Assembly (NCBI RefSeq): GCF_026239675.1
Contig: NZ_JAPIVQ010000002.1
Location: 372,001 to 436,000, forward strand
Origin: Pedobacter sp. PLR
GTDB lineage: Bacteria; Bacteroidota; Bacteroidia; Sphingobacteriales; Sphingobacteriaceae
DNA: 64,000 nt
Reading direction: 5' to 3'
Made by a program: the position numbers and the translations under genes
Part shown: piece by piece, positions 50,488-59,889 of the stretch
Numbering within the stretch: the stretch's first letter is position 1
How the letters are laid out: every line of letters starts with the position of its first letter
The notes under the pieces: generated by a model
Database searches by the model: none
What the model saw: only the letters and a program-made list of their open reading frames with translations
Told to the model about the DNA's origin: nothing

Positions 50488-52332
50488 ATGAAAAAAATCA
50501 TCCTTTTACTCCTCCTGAGTATATCTACAACTGCTTTTGCCCAAAAACCAGAGCGCATAGAACCAATGTACTGGTGGGTAGGTATGAAAAACCCTAAGCT
50601 TCAATTGTTGGTTCATGGGGATCGTATCGCCGGGCTGGGTGTAACATTGAATTACCCTGGCGTAAAGCTGGTGTCGGTTAATAAAGTCGAAAATCCCAAT
50701 TACCTCTTCCTGGATCTTGAAATTTCTGAATCCGCTGCCGCGGGAAAATTCCCGATCGTATTCACAAAGGGAGGAAAGAAGTTATTGCAATATACCTATG
50801 AGTTAAAGAACAAATCTACCAAAGCAGACCGCATACAAGGGGTCAGCAGCAAGGATTTGATTTACCTGTTGATGCCTGACCGTTTTTCTAATGGCGATCC
50901 GAAAAATGATGTGGTCAAAGGAATGCAGGAGACTAAATTAAACAGAGATTCTATGTATTTCCGCCATGGAGGAGATTTACAGGGATTGATTAATAAACTG
51001 GATTACCTGAAAGATTTAGGCGTTACCGCCATCTGGATGACTCCGGAGATTGAAAATGATATGGCCAACGCTTCTTATCATGGCTATGCCGCAACGGATC
51101 ATTATAAAATAGATCCACGCTATGGAAACCTGGAATTGTACAAGTCTTTTGTAGATCAGGTACATGAGAAAGGAATGAAAGTAGTGAAAGATATTGTACA
51201 CAACCACATTGGTACCGGACATTGGTTCTATAAAGATATGCCAATGAAAGACTGGGTTAACCAATGGCCGGTGTATACACAGACAAGTTACCGCGATGAG
51301 CCGGTAATGGACCCTCATGCTTCAAAAGCAGATCAAAAGAAAATGCTGGACGGCTGGTTTGTACCAAGTATGCCTGACCTCAACCAAAGAAATCCTTATG
51401 TACAGAATTACCTGACGCAAAACCACATCTGGTGGATAGAAGATGCAGGTATCGACGGACTAAGGTTAGACACTTACCCTTATAACGACCCGGACTACAT
51501 GAGAGACTGGGCGATCAAGATAAAAGCAGAGTTTCCAACGCTTTCAGTTTTTGGAGAAACATTAGTCAATTCAGCAGCTGCACAGGCCTTTTTTACCGGT
51601 GGAAACACCGTAAGCAGAGGTTTTGATACGGAATTGCCAGGTGTGACTGATGCCGTGCTTAAAAATGCAATTTATGAAGCTTTGAACGGGAAATCAGGCT
51701 GGACAGATGGGATATTCAGGTTGTATACCACCATCGCACAGGATTTCCTATACCAGAATGCCGACCATAATGTGATTTTTATGGACAACCATGACATGAG
51801 CAGGTTCTATTCTATGGTAAAAGAAGATTTCGACAAGTATAAATCAGGGATGGTTTTATTGCTGACCCTGAGAGGTATCCCACAAATGTATTATGGTACA
51901 GAGATTCTGATGAAGAATTATTCTGATCCTGATGGTTTGGTACGCTCCGATTTCCCTGGTGGCTGGCCGGGAGATCAGACAGACAAGTTTATCGCTGCCG
52001 GACGTAGCCCGCAAGAAAATGAAGCCTGGAACTTTGTCCGCACGCTGGCCAATTACAGGAAAAATAGTCCGGCTTTACAAACCGGTAAAATGATGCAGTA
52101 TGTGCCGGAAAATGGCATCTATACTTATTTCAGGTACCTGCCGGAAGGGGGAAAAACCGTGATGGTCATCGTTAATGGTGATGATCAGGCCAAAAGCCTG
52201 GAAACTTCCAGGTTTGAAGAACGGATCGGCCAGTCGGTTTCCGCCACAAATGTGATCACTAAAGAAAAGATAAACTCCTTAAAAACCATCGCTGTGCCTG
52301 CAAAGACCACTTTGGTGTTAGAATTAAATTAA
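50488..52332 (+). CDS. exported GH13 neopullulanase/cyclomaltodextrinase (SusA-like)
   Basis: This 614-residue enzyme cuts alpha-1,4-glucans. From the ATG at 50488 it has a signal peptide (MKKIILLLLLSISTTAFAQ), the N-terminal cyclomaltodextrinase-type domain (about 22-110, IEPMYWWVGMKNPKLQLLVHG), the (beta/alpha)8 barrel and a C-terminal beta domain (about 535-614). Catalytic residues are visible: D328 in GLRLDTYP, E357 in FGETLV and D436 in DNHDMSR. It resembles periplasmic SusA, which breaks imported oligosaccharides down to short sugars. pgmB starts 6 bases later. The promoter is not clear; it lies just behind a terminator. Confidence 0.92.
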   Translation: MKKIILLLLLSISTTAFAQKPERIEPMYWWVGMKNPKLQLLVHGDRIAGLGVTLNYPGVKLVSVNKVENPNYLFLDLEISESAAAGKFPIVFTKGGKKLLQYTYELKNKSTKADRIQGVSSKDLIYLLMPDRFSNGDPKNDVVKGMQETKLNRDSMYFRHGGDLQGLINKLDYLKDLGVTAIWMTPEIENDMANASYHGYAATDHYKIDPRYGNLELYKSFVDQVHEKGMKVVKDIVHNHIGTGHWFYKDMPMKDWVNQWPVYTQTSYRDEPVMDPHASKADQKKMLDGWFVPSMPDLNQRNPYVQNYLTQNHIWWIEDAGIDGLRLDTYPYNDPDYMRDWAIKIKAEFPTLSVFGETLVNSAAAQAFFTGGNTVSRGFDTELPGVTDAVLKNAIYEALNGKSGWTDGIFRLYTTIAQDFLYQNADHNVIFMDNHDMSRFYSMVKEDFDKYKSGMVLLLTLRGIPQMYYGTEILMKNYSDPDGLVRSDFPGGWPGDQTDKFIAAGRSPQENEAWNFVRTLANYRKNSPALQTGKMMQYVPENGIYTYFRYLPEGGKTVMVIVNGDDQAKSLETSRFEERIGQSVSATNVITKEKINSLKTIAVPAKTTLVLELN

Positions 52333-52338
52333 TATTAG

Positions 52339-53007
52339 ATGCAACATACTACAGAACCTATCGCTTGTATTTTCGACCTGGACGGTGTATTGGTAGATAC
52401 CGCTGTTTACCATTACAAGGCCTGGAAACAGCTGGCAAATTCCTTAGGCTTTGATTTTACAGAAGCACAAAACGAACAATTGAAAGGCGTAAACAGAATG
52501 CGCTCCTTAGATATGATCCTGCAATGGGGCGGGATCGAGAAATCCTCCGCAGAAAAAGACGTACTGGCAGCTGCAAAGAATGAACAATATGTAGCCATGA
52601 TCCAGAAAATGACGGTAGCTGAGGTGTTACCTGGTGCATTGGATCTGCTAACGGCTTTGCAAGCAAAGGGAATTAAGATTGCCCTCGGCTCTGCCAGTAA
52701 GAATTCTTCGCTGATTCTGGAACGTACAGAACTGGCCCATTTCTTCGATGCCATCGTAGATGGGAATTCAGTGAGTACCTCTAAACCAGATCCGGAAGTG
52801 TTTTTAAAAGCTGCGGAATTGTTAGGGGCCGAAAAAGAAAACAGTGTGGTGTTTGAAGATGCTTTAGCGGGTGTGCAAGCCGCAATAGCCGCAGATATGA
52901 TGGTAGTAGGAATCGGAAAAGCGGAGAATTTACCAGGGGCACAGGTGGTAATCAATGACCTTTCGGAAATTACCATCAGCGAGATTGAAGCCTTAAGAAC
53001 GCGTTAA
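52339..53007 (+). CDS. pgmB: beta-phosphoglucomutase
   Basis: PgmB turns beta-glucose-1-phosphate into glucose-6-phosphate in the cytoplasm. The 222-residue HAD-family protein has the nucleophile motif IFDLDGVLVDTAVYHYKAW (first Asp is phosphorylated), the cap region FTEAQNEQLKGVNRMRSLDMIL with its substrate Arg, GSASKNSSLIL, KPDPEVFLKAA and FEDALAGVQAA. The RSLDMIL cap motif separates it from phosphoglycolate phosphatases. Its neighbour GH65 makes the beta-phosphate it needs, a classic pairing. Confidence 0.95.
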   Translation: MQHTTEPIACIFDLDGVLVDTAVYHYKAWKQLANSLGFDFTEAQNEQLKGVNRMRSLDMILQWGGIEKSSAEKDVLAAAKNEQYVAMIQKMTVAEVLPGALDLLTALQAKGIKIALGSASKNSSLILERTELAHFFDAIVDGNSVSTSKPDPEVFLKAAELLGAEKENSVVFEDALAGVQAAIAADMMVVGIGKAENLPGAQVVINDLSEITISEIEALRTR

Positions 53008-53164
53008 GTCCGGATGGGGGAAACCCCGCTCAACAGTACCGGATAAAAGAACAGGGTCGATTGAATAAAATAACAGGGTCGTCTCAAAGACGAGTCTGGA
53101 TGAATAATAAAACATAACGTATTCCGGTTACATCAACCACCGGAATAACATCGCAGCATATACC
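53008..53164 (+). other. 157-base spacer between pgmB and the GH65 gene
   Basis: The spacer holds GGGG-AAA-CCCC (near 53018-53028), two direct copies of AACAGGGTCG (53050-53059 and 53072-53081), a hairpin CGTCT-CAA-AGACG (53080-53092) and an inverted repeat ATTCCGGT/ACCGGAAT (53121-53146). No T-run terminator is seen, so these may tune expression within the operon. Confidence 0.45.
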
Positions 53165-55480
53165 ATGAAAAATTATATAAAAGCAGACGAATGGAACATC
53201 ATTGAGGAAGGTTTTGATCCTCATTTAAATAAAATATCGGAGAGTTTATTCAGTATTGGTAACGGCAGAATGGGGCAACGCGCCAATTTTGAAGAGGATT
53301 ATACCGGAGAAACTTTGCAAGGAAACTATGTGGCCGGCGTATACTACCCGGATAAAACCCGTGTAGGCTGGTGGAAGAATGGTTATCCTGAATATTTTGC
53401 CAAAGTATTGAATGCAACAAACTGGATAGGTATTCATATTCAGATCGATGGAGAAACATTAGACCTGAATACAGCAGCAGTAACCGATTTTAAACGGGTG
53501 CTGAATATGAAAGAGGGAACATTGAGTCGCCGCTTTACTGCCAGATTGAAAAGTGGTAAAATGGTAAAGGTGGAGTCTATCCGTTTTTGCAGCATCGTAG
53601 ATGATGAGGTGGCTGCTTTACATTACCGCCTGGAAGCCCTGAATTTCTCCGGACAGCTCAGCATCACTTCGTTTATTGATGGAGATGTGAAAAACCAGGA
53701 CTCGAATTATGATGAAAAATTCTGGGAAGAGGTAGCACAACTACAGGAAGCAAATACCGATTACCTGGTGCTTAGAACCAAGAAAACGGAATTTGATGTA
53801 TGTACGGTGAGCCGAAGCAGCATTTTCAAAAATGAGACTAAGCAAGAATTAAATCCGCTAGCAAAAGAAAAATATCTGGGTCAGCAGACTTCGTTTGCCC
53901 TGGCTCAAAATGAGGTGATGGATCTTTATAAGATCGTAGCCAATTTATCTTCGCAGAATTACGATAAGCAAGCTTTACTAAGCGCTGCAAAAGAAACAAT
54001 TTTGAAGGCTGCGGAAAAAGGTTTTGATCAATTGAAACAGGAACAGGCAGTTGCCTGGGCTAAGAAATGGGAAGAAGGAGACATCGTGATTGAAGGTGAT
54101 GTGGCTGCTCAGCAGGCCATCCGGTTCAATATTTTCCAGCTCAACCAGACTTATACCGGTAAAGATGCCCGTTTAAACATAGGACCTAAAGGTTTCACAG
54201 GAGAAAAATACGGAGGTTCTACCTATTGGGATACCGAAGCGTATTGCATTCCTTTTTATCTGTCGGTAGCCCCTCAGGAGGTAGCGAAAAACTTATTGGT
54301 TTACCGCTATAAACATCTGGATAGAGCCATCGAAAATGCCGTTAAATTAGGCTTCAATGATGGTGCTGCTTTATATCCGATGGTAACCATGAATGGTGAA
54401 GAATGCCATAATGAATGGGAGATTACTTTCGAGGAGATCCATAGAAACGGAGCCATCGCCTTTGCGATTTTCAACTATGTACGCTATACCGGCGACGAAA
54501 GTCACCTGGCAGAATACGGACTGGAAGTGCTGATCGGCATTGCCCGGTTCTGGAAACAGAGGGTAAACTGGAGTGCGGAGAAAAACAAGTTCGTGATGCT
54601 TGGCGTAACCGGACCGAATGAATATGAAAACAACATCAATAACAATTGGTACACAAATAAATTAGCGGCCTGGTGTTTAACCTATGCGATGGAAGCTGCG
54701 GAGAAAGTAAAAGCACAGGCTCCGGAACAATATTTGAAAATTGTTGAAAAGACAAAGCTTAAGGAATTAACGGAGTTTAAAGACTGGGATTCGGTAGCTA
54801 GCCAGATGTACTATCCTTACCATGAAGGTGAAAACGTATTCCTGCAACAGGATGGGTACATGGATAAAGAGCAGATCCTGGTTAAAGATTTACCTGCGGA
54901 TCAACGTCCATTGAATCAGAAATGGAGCTGGGACCGGATTTTACGTTCTTGTTATATTAAACAAGCCGATGTATTACAAGGGATGTATTTCTTTGAAGAG
55001 GAATACGACCTGGAAACCTTAAAACGGAACTTTAACTTCTATGAAAGCAGGACAGTTCATGAAAGTTCGCTGTCACCATGTGTCCACAGCATCCTTGCTG
55101 CAAAGCTAAATGACGAGGAAAAAGCGTATGAATTTTACCTGCGCACTGCCCGTCTGGATCTGGACGATTATAACAATGATACGGAGGATGGATTACACAT
55201 CACTTCGATGGCTGGTACCTGGATGAGTGTGGTAGAAGGTTTCGCCGGAATGCGTGTGCGTGACGGAAAGCTATCTTTCCAGCCTTTCCTACCGAAAAAC
55301 TGGTCTGCTTTCTCCTTTACCATTGGCTTTAGGGGACTGCAGTTGAAGATTCAGATCAATGAATCGGAACTGATCATCAAGAACAATTCTTCGGAGACTT
55401 TAGCATTGAAGGTCTTTGAACAGCTGTATACGGTTCCTCCGGGAGAAAAAACAATTGCTTACAAAGGTTCGCTGGTATGA
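53165..55480 (+). CDS. GH65 maltose phosphorylase
   Basis: The enzyme cleaves maltose with phosphate to glucose and beta-glucose-1-phosphate, saving one ATP. The 771 residues show the family order: an N-terminal beta domain (IIEEGFDPHLNKISESLFSIGNGRMGQRANFEE in outline), the (alpha/alpha)6 barrel with KYGGSTYWDTEAYCIPFYLS, and the catalytic acid E486 in TGPNEYENNINNNWYTNKLA. HESSLSPCVHSILAAKL and DGLHITSMAGTWMSVVEGFAG are the phosphate-site segments. No signal peptide, so it acts in the cytoplasm. The Glu position nearly equals that of Lactobacillus maltose phosphorylase. Trehalose or kojibiose phosphorylases are alternatives, but the GH13 and pgmB neighbours favour maltose. Confidence 0.92.
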   Translation: MKNYIKADEWNIIEEGFDPHLNKISESLFSIGNGRMGQRANFEEDYTGETLQGNYVAGVYYPDKTRVGWWKNGYPEYFAKVLNATNWIGIHIQIDGETLDLNTAAVTDFKRVLNMKEGTLSRRFTARLKSGKMVKVESIRFCSIVDDEVAALHYRLEALNFSGQLSITSFIDGDVKNQDSNYDEKFWEEVAQLQEANTDYLVLRTKKTEFDVCTVSRSSIFKNETKQELNPLAKEKYLGQQTSFALAQNEVMDLYKIVANLSSQNYDKQALLSAAKETILKAAEKGFDQLKQEQAVAWAKKWEEGDIVIEGDVAAQQAIRFNIFQLNQTYTGKDARLNIGPKGFTGEKYGGSTYWDTEAYCIPFYLSVAPQEVAKNLLVYRYKHLDRAIENAVKLGFNDGAALYPMVTMNGEECHNEWEITFEEIHRNGAIAFAIFNYVRYTGDESHLAEYGLEVLIGIARFWKQRVNWSAEKNKFVMLGVTGPNEYENNINNNWYTNKLAAWCLTYAMEAAEKVKAQAPEQYLKIVEKTKLKELTEFKDWDSVASQMYYPYHEGENVFLQQDGYMDKEQILVKDLPADQRPLNQKWSWDRILRSCYIKQADVLQGMYFFEEEYDLETLKRNFNFYESRTVHESSLSPCVHSILAAKLNDEEKAYEFYLRTARLDLDDYNNDTEDGLHITSMAGTWMSVVEGFAGMRVRDGKLSFQPFLPKNWSAFSFTIGFRGLQLKIQINESELIIKNNSSETLALKVFEQLYTVPPGEKTIAYKGSLV

Positions 55481-57234
55481 AGCAAATGTTAATCGGTACA
55501 AACCGGATTTTCCTCAGCATCATTTTAACGGGATGCACATTTGTCGGATTTTCAAGTCAAAGTTTGGCTCAGCGTAAACCTGTTATTTATCAATTGTTGC
55601 CCCGGTTATTTGGGAATAAACAAAGTCAGAACATCCCTTATGGCACCATTCAACAGAATGGTGTCGGTAAGTTTGCCGATATCAGCAACAAGGCTCTGGA
55701 TGGAATTAAAGAATTAGGGATAAGCCATGTCTGGTATACCGGTGTTATTGCCCATGCCAGCCTGACGGATTACAGTGCTTTTGGCATTCCTGCCGATGAT
55801 GCCGATGTGGTTAAAGGCCGCGCGGGATCTCCGTATGCGATCAGGGATTACTATGATGTAGATCCTGACCTGGCGGTTGATGTGAAAAACCGGATGGCAG
55901 AGTTTGAAGCCTTAATTGGAAGAACACAGGAGAAAGGAATGAAGGTCATCATTGATTTTGTACCTAACCATGTGGCGCGTCATTACCAGTCTTTGGCAAA
56001 GCCGAACGGCATAAAGGATTTCGGTGCGGATGATGACCTTATGAAAAGCTTTAGTCCGGCTAATGATTACTATTATATCCCCGGAAAAGACTTTGTCGTT
56101 CCGCCAAAGAGCGAAGTAGTAAACGCCTTAACGGCTTTGGAAGACCAGAAATTTAAAGAAAGTCCAGCCAAAGCAACAGGGAATAACGTGTTTTCTGCAA
56201 GCCCTTCGAAAGACGATTGGTATGAAACAGTTAAACTGAACTATGGTCTGGATTATGCAAATGGTGAGCAGCAGTATTTTAATCCTACACCAGGGGTATG
56301 GCTCAAGATGAGGGATATTCTAAATTATTGGGCCGCAAAAGGTGTGGATGGTTTTCGTTGTGATATGGCAGAAATGGTGCCTGTCGCATTTTGGGCATGG
56401 GTAATTCCGGAACTGAAAAAAGCACACCCCGGATTGATTTTTATCGGTGAAGCATATAATCCAGCAGTTTATCAGACGTACCTGACTAAAGGTCATTTCG
56501 ACTACCTGTATGATAAAGTGGGTTTATATGATGGCTTAAAAAAGCTGATCAGGAATGAGCCGGAGGCGAATGTACAGGATATTTCGAAAGTATGGCAGGT
56601 ACAAACTGCCGGATTTGGAGATCGTATGCTGAGCTTTCTGGAAAATCATGATGAAGAACGGATTGCATCAGCAGGTTTTGCCGGCGATGCCCTGTATGCA
56701 TTACCTGCAATGGTAATTTCCGCCACCTTATCCGGTGGTCCGGTGATGTTATACTTCGGACAGGAAGTTGGGGAGCCAGGAAAAGGAATGGAAGGTTTCG
56801 GAAAAGAGGACAACAGGACTACCATTTTTGACTACCAGGGTGTCCCTGAACATCAGAAATGGATGAACAATGGTGCTTTTGACGGAGCTTTACTAGATTC
56901 TAAGCAACAGGAACTCCGGACTTTTTATAAGGAACTGATGCAGCTTGCTGCCAATTCTGAGGCGATTACTAAAGGGGAGATTCTGGAAATTCCGCTTGGA
57001 GAATCCCGGATGTATGCCTTTGTGAGGTATACGGAAGGGCAGCGTCTGCTGATCCTGGCCAACTTCGACAGGACTAAAACACTGGAAAGAAATCTGGAAA
57101 TGCCGGCAGGTATTTTGAAAAACCGTAAAATCAAAGTAAGCATAGATTTATTGTCTAAGCTAAAAGTAGAAAACACCCCGCAATCACTATATTTAAAAGT
57201 GCTACCCGGGACTGCTCAAATTATTGAATTTTAA
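55477..57234 (+). CDS. exported GH13 alpha-amylase-family enzyme
   Basis: The second GH13 enzyme has 585 residues and a start that overlaps the GH65 stop (ATGA), so it is translationally coupled. The N-terminus reads MKQMLIGTNRIFLSIILTGC and continues to SQSLAQRKPVIYQLLPRLFG; both a lipobox (LTGC, Cys 20) and a plain signal cleavage after SLAQ are possible. Catalytic residues: D296 in GFRCDMAE, E325 in FIGEAYNP and D392 in ENHDEERIA. A C-terminal beta domain ends with TAQIIEF. If lipid-anchored it would be the counterpart of surface SusG; if not, a second periplasmic enzyme. Confidence 0.9.
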   Translation: MKQMLIGTNRIFLSIILTGCTFVGFSSQSLAQRKPVIYQLLPRLFGNKQSQNIPYGTIQQNGVGKFADISNKALDGIKELGISHVWYTGVIAHASLTDYSAFGIPADDADVVKGRAGSPYAIRDYYDVDPDLAVDVKNRMAEFEALIGRTQEKGMKVIIDFVPNHVARHYQSLAKPNGIKDFGADDDLMKSFSPANDYYYIPGKDFVVPPKSEVVNALTALEDQKFKESPAKATGNNVFSASPSKDDWYETVKLNYGLDYANGEQQYFNPTPGVWLKMRDILNYWAAKGVDGFRCDMAEMVPVAFWAWVIPELKKAHPGLIFIGEAYNPAVYQTYLTKGHFDYLYDKVGLYDGLKKLIRNEPEANVQDISKVWQVQTAGFGDRMLSFLENHDEERIASAGFAGDALYALPAMVISATLSGGPVMLYFGQEVGEPGKGMEGFGKEDNRTTIFDYQGVPEHQKWMNNGAFDGALLDSKQQELRTFYKELMQLAANSEAITKGEILEIPLGESRMYAFVRYTEGQRLLILANFDRTKTLERNLEMPAGILKNRKIKVSIDLLSKLKVENTPQSLYLKVLPGTAQIIEF

Positions 57235-57247
57235 CTATTAATACCTG

Positions 57248-58597
57248 ATGGAAAAGAAAATCACGCTTAGTAAACCAAGATTGTCGTCCCTGGAGATCTT
57301 TAACATGAGTGCCGGCTTTTTCGGGATTCAGTTTGGATTTGCATTACAAAATGGAAATGCTTCCAGAATCCTGCAAACTTATGGTGCAGATGTGGAGCAT
57401 TTGTCGCTTTTTTGGTTAGCAGCACCTTTAACAGGGATGATTGTACAGCCCATCATCGGTTACTATAGTGACAAGACCTGGAACAGGTTTGGCAGGAGAA
57501 GGCCTTATTTCCTGATTGGTGCCATATTAACGGCCATAGCCTTGATTTTAATGCCAAACTCTGCGGCCATGGCCAGTCTTTTGCCGCCCATTATTATTGG
57601 TGCGGGGATGCTGATGATCATGGATGCTTCCATTAATGTGGCGATGGAGCCTTTTCGTGCCCTGGTTGGGGATAAGCTACCAGAAAGCCAGAGAAGCTTC
57701 GGCTTTTCCATGCAGACTTTCCTGATTGGTGCCGGGGCGATTACCGGTTCCTGGTTACCTTATATTCTTTCCGAATACATAGGTGTATCCAAAGTGGCGG
57801 CGCCCGGACATGTACCGCTAAATGTGATTTATTCCTTTTATGTGGGTGCTGCGGTATTGGTAGGTACCATTTTATGGACGGTCATCACCACCAAAGAATA
57901 TCCACCGGAAGAAATGGAACGTTACCATGACGGTGCTGCGGAAGAAGAAACAAAGGGTATCATGTCTATCTTCAGCGACTTCTCTAAAATGCCTTTAACG
58001 ATGAGACAGCTGGGTTTGGTACAGTTTTTTTCCTGGTTTGCCCTTTTTTCCATGTGGGTCTTTACCACTCCGGCAATTGCACAACATATATATAAGGTAG
58101 CTCCGGGAGATACTTCTTCTGTACAGTTTGCCGATGCCGGAAACTGGGTGGGGATTCTTTTCGGGATTTATAATGGTGTTTCCGCGATTTATGCACTATT
58201 GCTACCAGCTATTGCCAGGGCGACGAGCAGGAAAATCGCCCATGCGTTCTCCTTAACGGCGGGTGGACTCGGCTTATTGTCTATTTATTTTATTACGGAT
58301 CCGCAACACCTGATCTATTCGATGATCGGGGTAGGACTGGCCTGGGGAAGTATCCTTTCTATGCCTTATGCGATATTATCCAGCTCTATTCCAGCACGTA
58401 AAATGGGTGTATACATGGGGATTTTCAACTTCTTCATTACGATGCCTCAAATCATAAATGGCTTTTTTGGAGGGATGATTGTCGATAAATTCTACGACGG
58501 GAAGGCGATTTATGCGATTGTACTGGCGGGGATTTTCATGATTCTGGGTGCTATTTCAGTGCTTTACATTCAGAGTAATCAAGAAAAAGAGGCCTGA
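57248..58597 (+). CDS. MFS sugar permease (SLC45/MalY-type maltose transporter)
   Basis: The 449-residue inner-membrane protein has about 12 hydrophobic helices and a central cytoplasmic loop (TTKEYPPEEMERYHDGAAEEETKG). The loop between helices 2 and 3 has the MFS signature GYYSDKTWNRFGRRRPYF (D-x-x-x-x-R-x-GRRRP), as in the plant sucrose/SLC45 branch. It starts with the family segment LEIFNMSAGFFGIQFGFALQNGNASRIL in outline. It lies 13 bases after the second GH13 gene and should move maltose from the periplasm to the cytoplasmic phosphorylase. Confidence 0.92.
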   Translation: MEKKITLSKPRLSSLEIFNMSAGFFGIQFGFALQNGNASRILQTYGADVEHLSLFWLAAPLTGMIVQPIIGYYSDKTWNRFGRRRPYFLIGAILTAIALILMPNSAAMASLLPPIIIGAGMLMIMDASINVAMEPFRALVGDKLPESQRSFGFSMQTFLIGAGAITGSWLPYILSEYIGVSKVAAPGHVPLNVIYSFYVGAAVLVGTILWTVITTKEYPPEEMERYHDGAAEEETKGIMSIFSDFSKMPLTMRQLGLVQFFSWFALFSMWVFTTPAIAQHIYKVAPGDTSSVQFADAGNWVGILFGIYNGVSAIYALLLPAIARATSRKIAHAFSLTAGGLGLLSIYFITDPQHLIYSMIGVGLAWGSILSMPYAILSSSIPARKMGVYMGIFNFFITMPQIINGFFGGMIVDKFYDGKAIYAIVLAGIFMILGAISVLYIQSNQEKEA

Positions 58598-58725
58598 TTG
58601 ACACCTGTAAATTCCGCTTAAACGCCCGAAATGCGTCGATATTATGGAATTTATATTAAAATTTTTACCTAAAACCAGGCAGTCTGCAAAGTTTTAAATA
58701 AAATGCCTATTTTTACGGCCCACTT

Positions 58726-59688
58726 ATGGAACAGATAAAAACATCATTTGATTTCGAAAAACCTTTAGTTGAATTAGCTCAGCAGATTGAAAAGGTTAAA
58801 CAGGTTGCCGATAAAACGAAAGTAGATATGTCTGCTACCTTGACTGAACTGGAAGAGAAGTTAGCTGAAACTCAGCAGACGCTTTACAACCATCTTACAG
58901 GATGGCAGAAAGTTCAGATGTCCCGTCATCCGGAAAGGCCACAAACCCTGGATTACATCAGTATGATCTGTGATGATTTCATAGAAATGCACGGTGACAG
59001 AACAGTAAAAGACGATAAAGCCATTATTGGTGGTTTCGCGACTATTGCCGGTGAAACGGTAATGATCATCGGACACCAGAAAGGTAAAAACACTAAAGAG
59101 CGTCAATACCGTAATTTCGGTATGGCGAATCCGGAAGGTTATAGAAAAGCATTGCGTTTAATGCGTCTTGCTGAAAAGTTCAATAAACCAGTGATTTCTT
59201 TTATTGACACGATGGGTGCTTATCCCGGACTGGAAGCAGAAGAACGCGGACAAGGGGAGGCAATTGCGCGTAACCTGTTAGAAATGTCTGTTCTAAAAGT
59301 ACCAATCCTTTGTTTTGTTATTGGTGAAGGTGCATCAGGTGGTGCATTGGGTATCGGTATCGGCGATCGTGTATATATGTTAGAGCATACCTGGTATTCT
59401 GTAATCTCTCCTGAATCCTGCTCTTCTATTTTATGGCGTAGCTGGGACTTCAAAGAAAGAGCCGCAGAATGTCTTAAACTGACTTCTGATGATATGTACA
59501 AAAATCAATTGATTGATGGTATCATTAAAGAGCCACTGGGAGGTGCACACCAGAATCCTGAGGCAATGGGTGAAACTATTAAAGAACGTATCGTAAGCGA
59601 TCTTAAAGAGATAAAGAAATTAAAAACGGATGCCATGATCACCAAAAGAATTGATAAATTCTGTGCAATGGGTGTGGTAAACGAATAA
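58726..59688 (+). CDS. accA: acetyl-CoA carboxylase carboxyltransferase subunit alpha
   Basis: AccA and AccD together carry CO2 from biotin to acetyl-CoA, the first committed step of fatty acid synthesis. The 320 residues match the AccA family: [79 protein letters not shown], the oxyanion-type [21 protein letters not shown] and [16 protein letters not shown]. No zinc finger is fused, as expected for the alpha subunit. No accD is adjacent. Confidence 0.97.
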   Translation: MEQIKTSFDFEKPLVELAQQIEKVKQVADKTKVDMSATLTELEEKLAETQQTLYNHLTGWQKVQMSRHPERPQTLDYISMICDDFIEMHGDRTVKDDKAIIGGFATIAGETVMIIGHQKGKNTKERQYRNFGMANPEGYRKALRLMRLAEKFNKPVISFIDTMGAYPGLEAEERGQGEAIARNLLEMSVLKVPILCFVIGEGASGGALGIGIGDRVYMLEHTWYSVISPESCSSILWRSWDFKERAAECLKLTSDDMYKNQLIDGIIKEPLGGAHQNPEAMGETIKERIVSDLKEIKKLKTDAMITKRIDKFCAMGVVNE

Positions 59689-59710
59689 ACTAATACTGAT
59701 TCTATATAAG

Positions 59711-59742
59711 AAAGGGCTGCAATTAAGATTGCAGCCCTTTTG
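59711..59742 (+). terminator. terminator of accA
   Basis: AAAGGGCTGCAAT (59711-59723), loop TAAG, ATTGCAGCCCTTT (59728-59740), followed by TGTTTTT. Confidence 0.92.
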
Positions 59743-59840
59743 TTTTTAGCCAGCTTTTGTAAAGGCTTAGGAGCAGCTGAGCTTAACCAATGCTCAACGC
59801 TGCGGGAGAATAGACAGAAGTTCTTTTTTAAAATCTCAGG

Positions 59841-59880
59841 CATAAAAAAAGAGCACCCAAATGGATGCTCTTTTTTTATG
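59841..59880. terminator. terminator of the DUF2723 gene
   Basis: CATAAAAAAAGAGCA (59841-59855) and TGCTCTTTTTTTATG (59866-59880) form a 15-bp stem with A-run and T-run ends, 10 bases from the DUF2723 stop codon. Confidence 0.85.
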
Positions 59881-59889
59881 TTCCGGAAC

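Noticed and set aside
52413..52976. 187-residue minus-strand frame
   Set aside because: Antisense shadow of pgmB; Ser/Ala-rich composition is typical of the complement of a coding strand.
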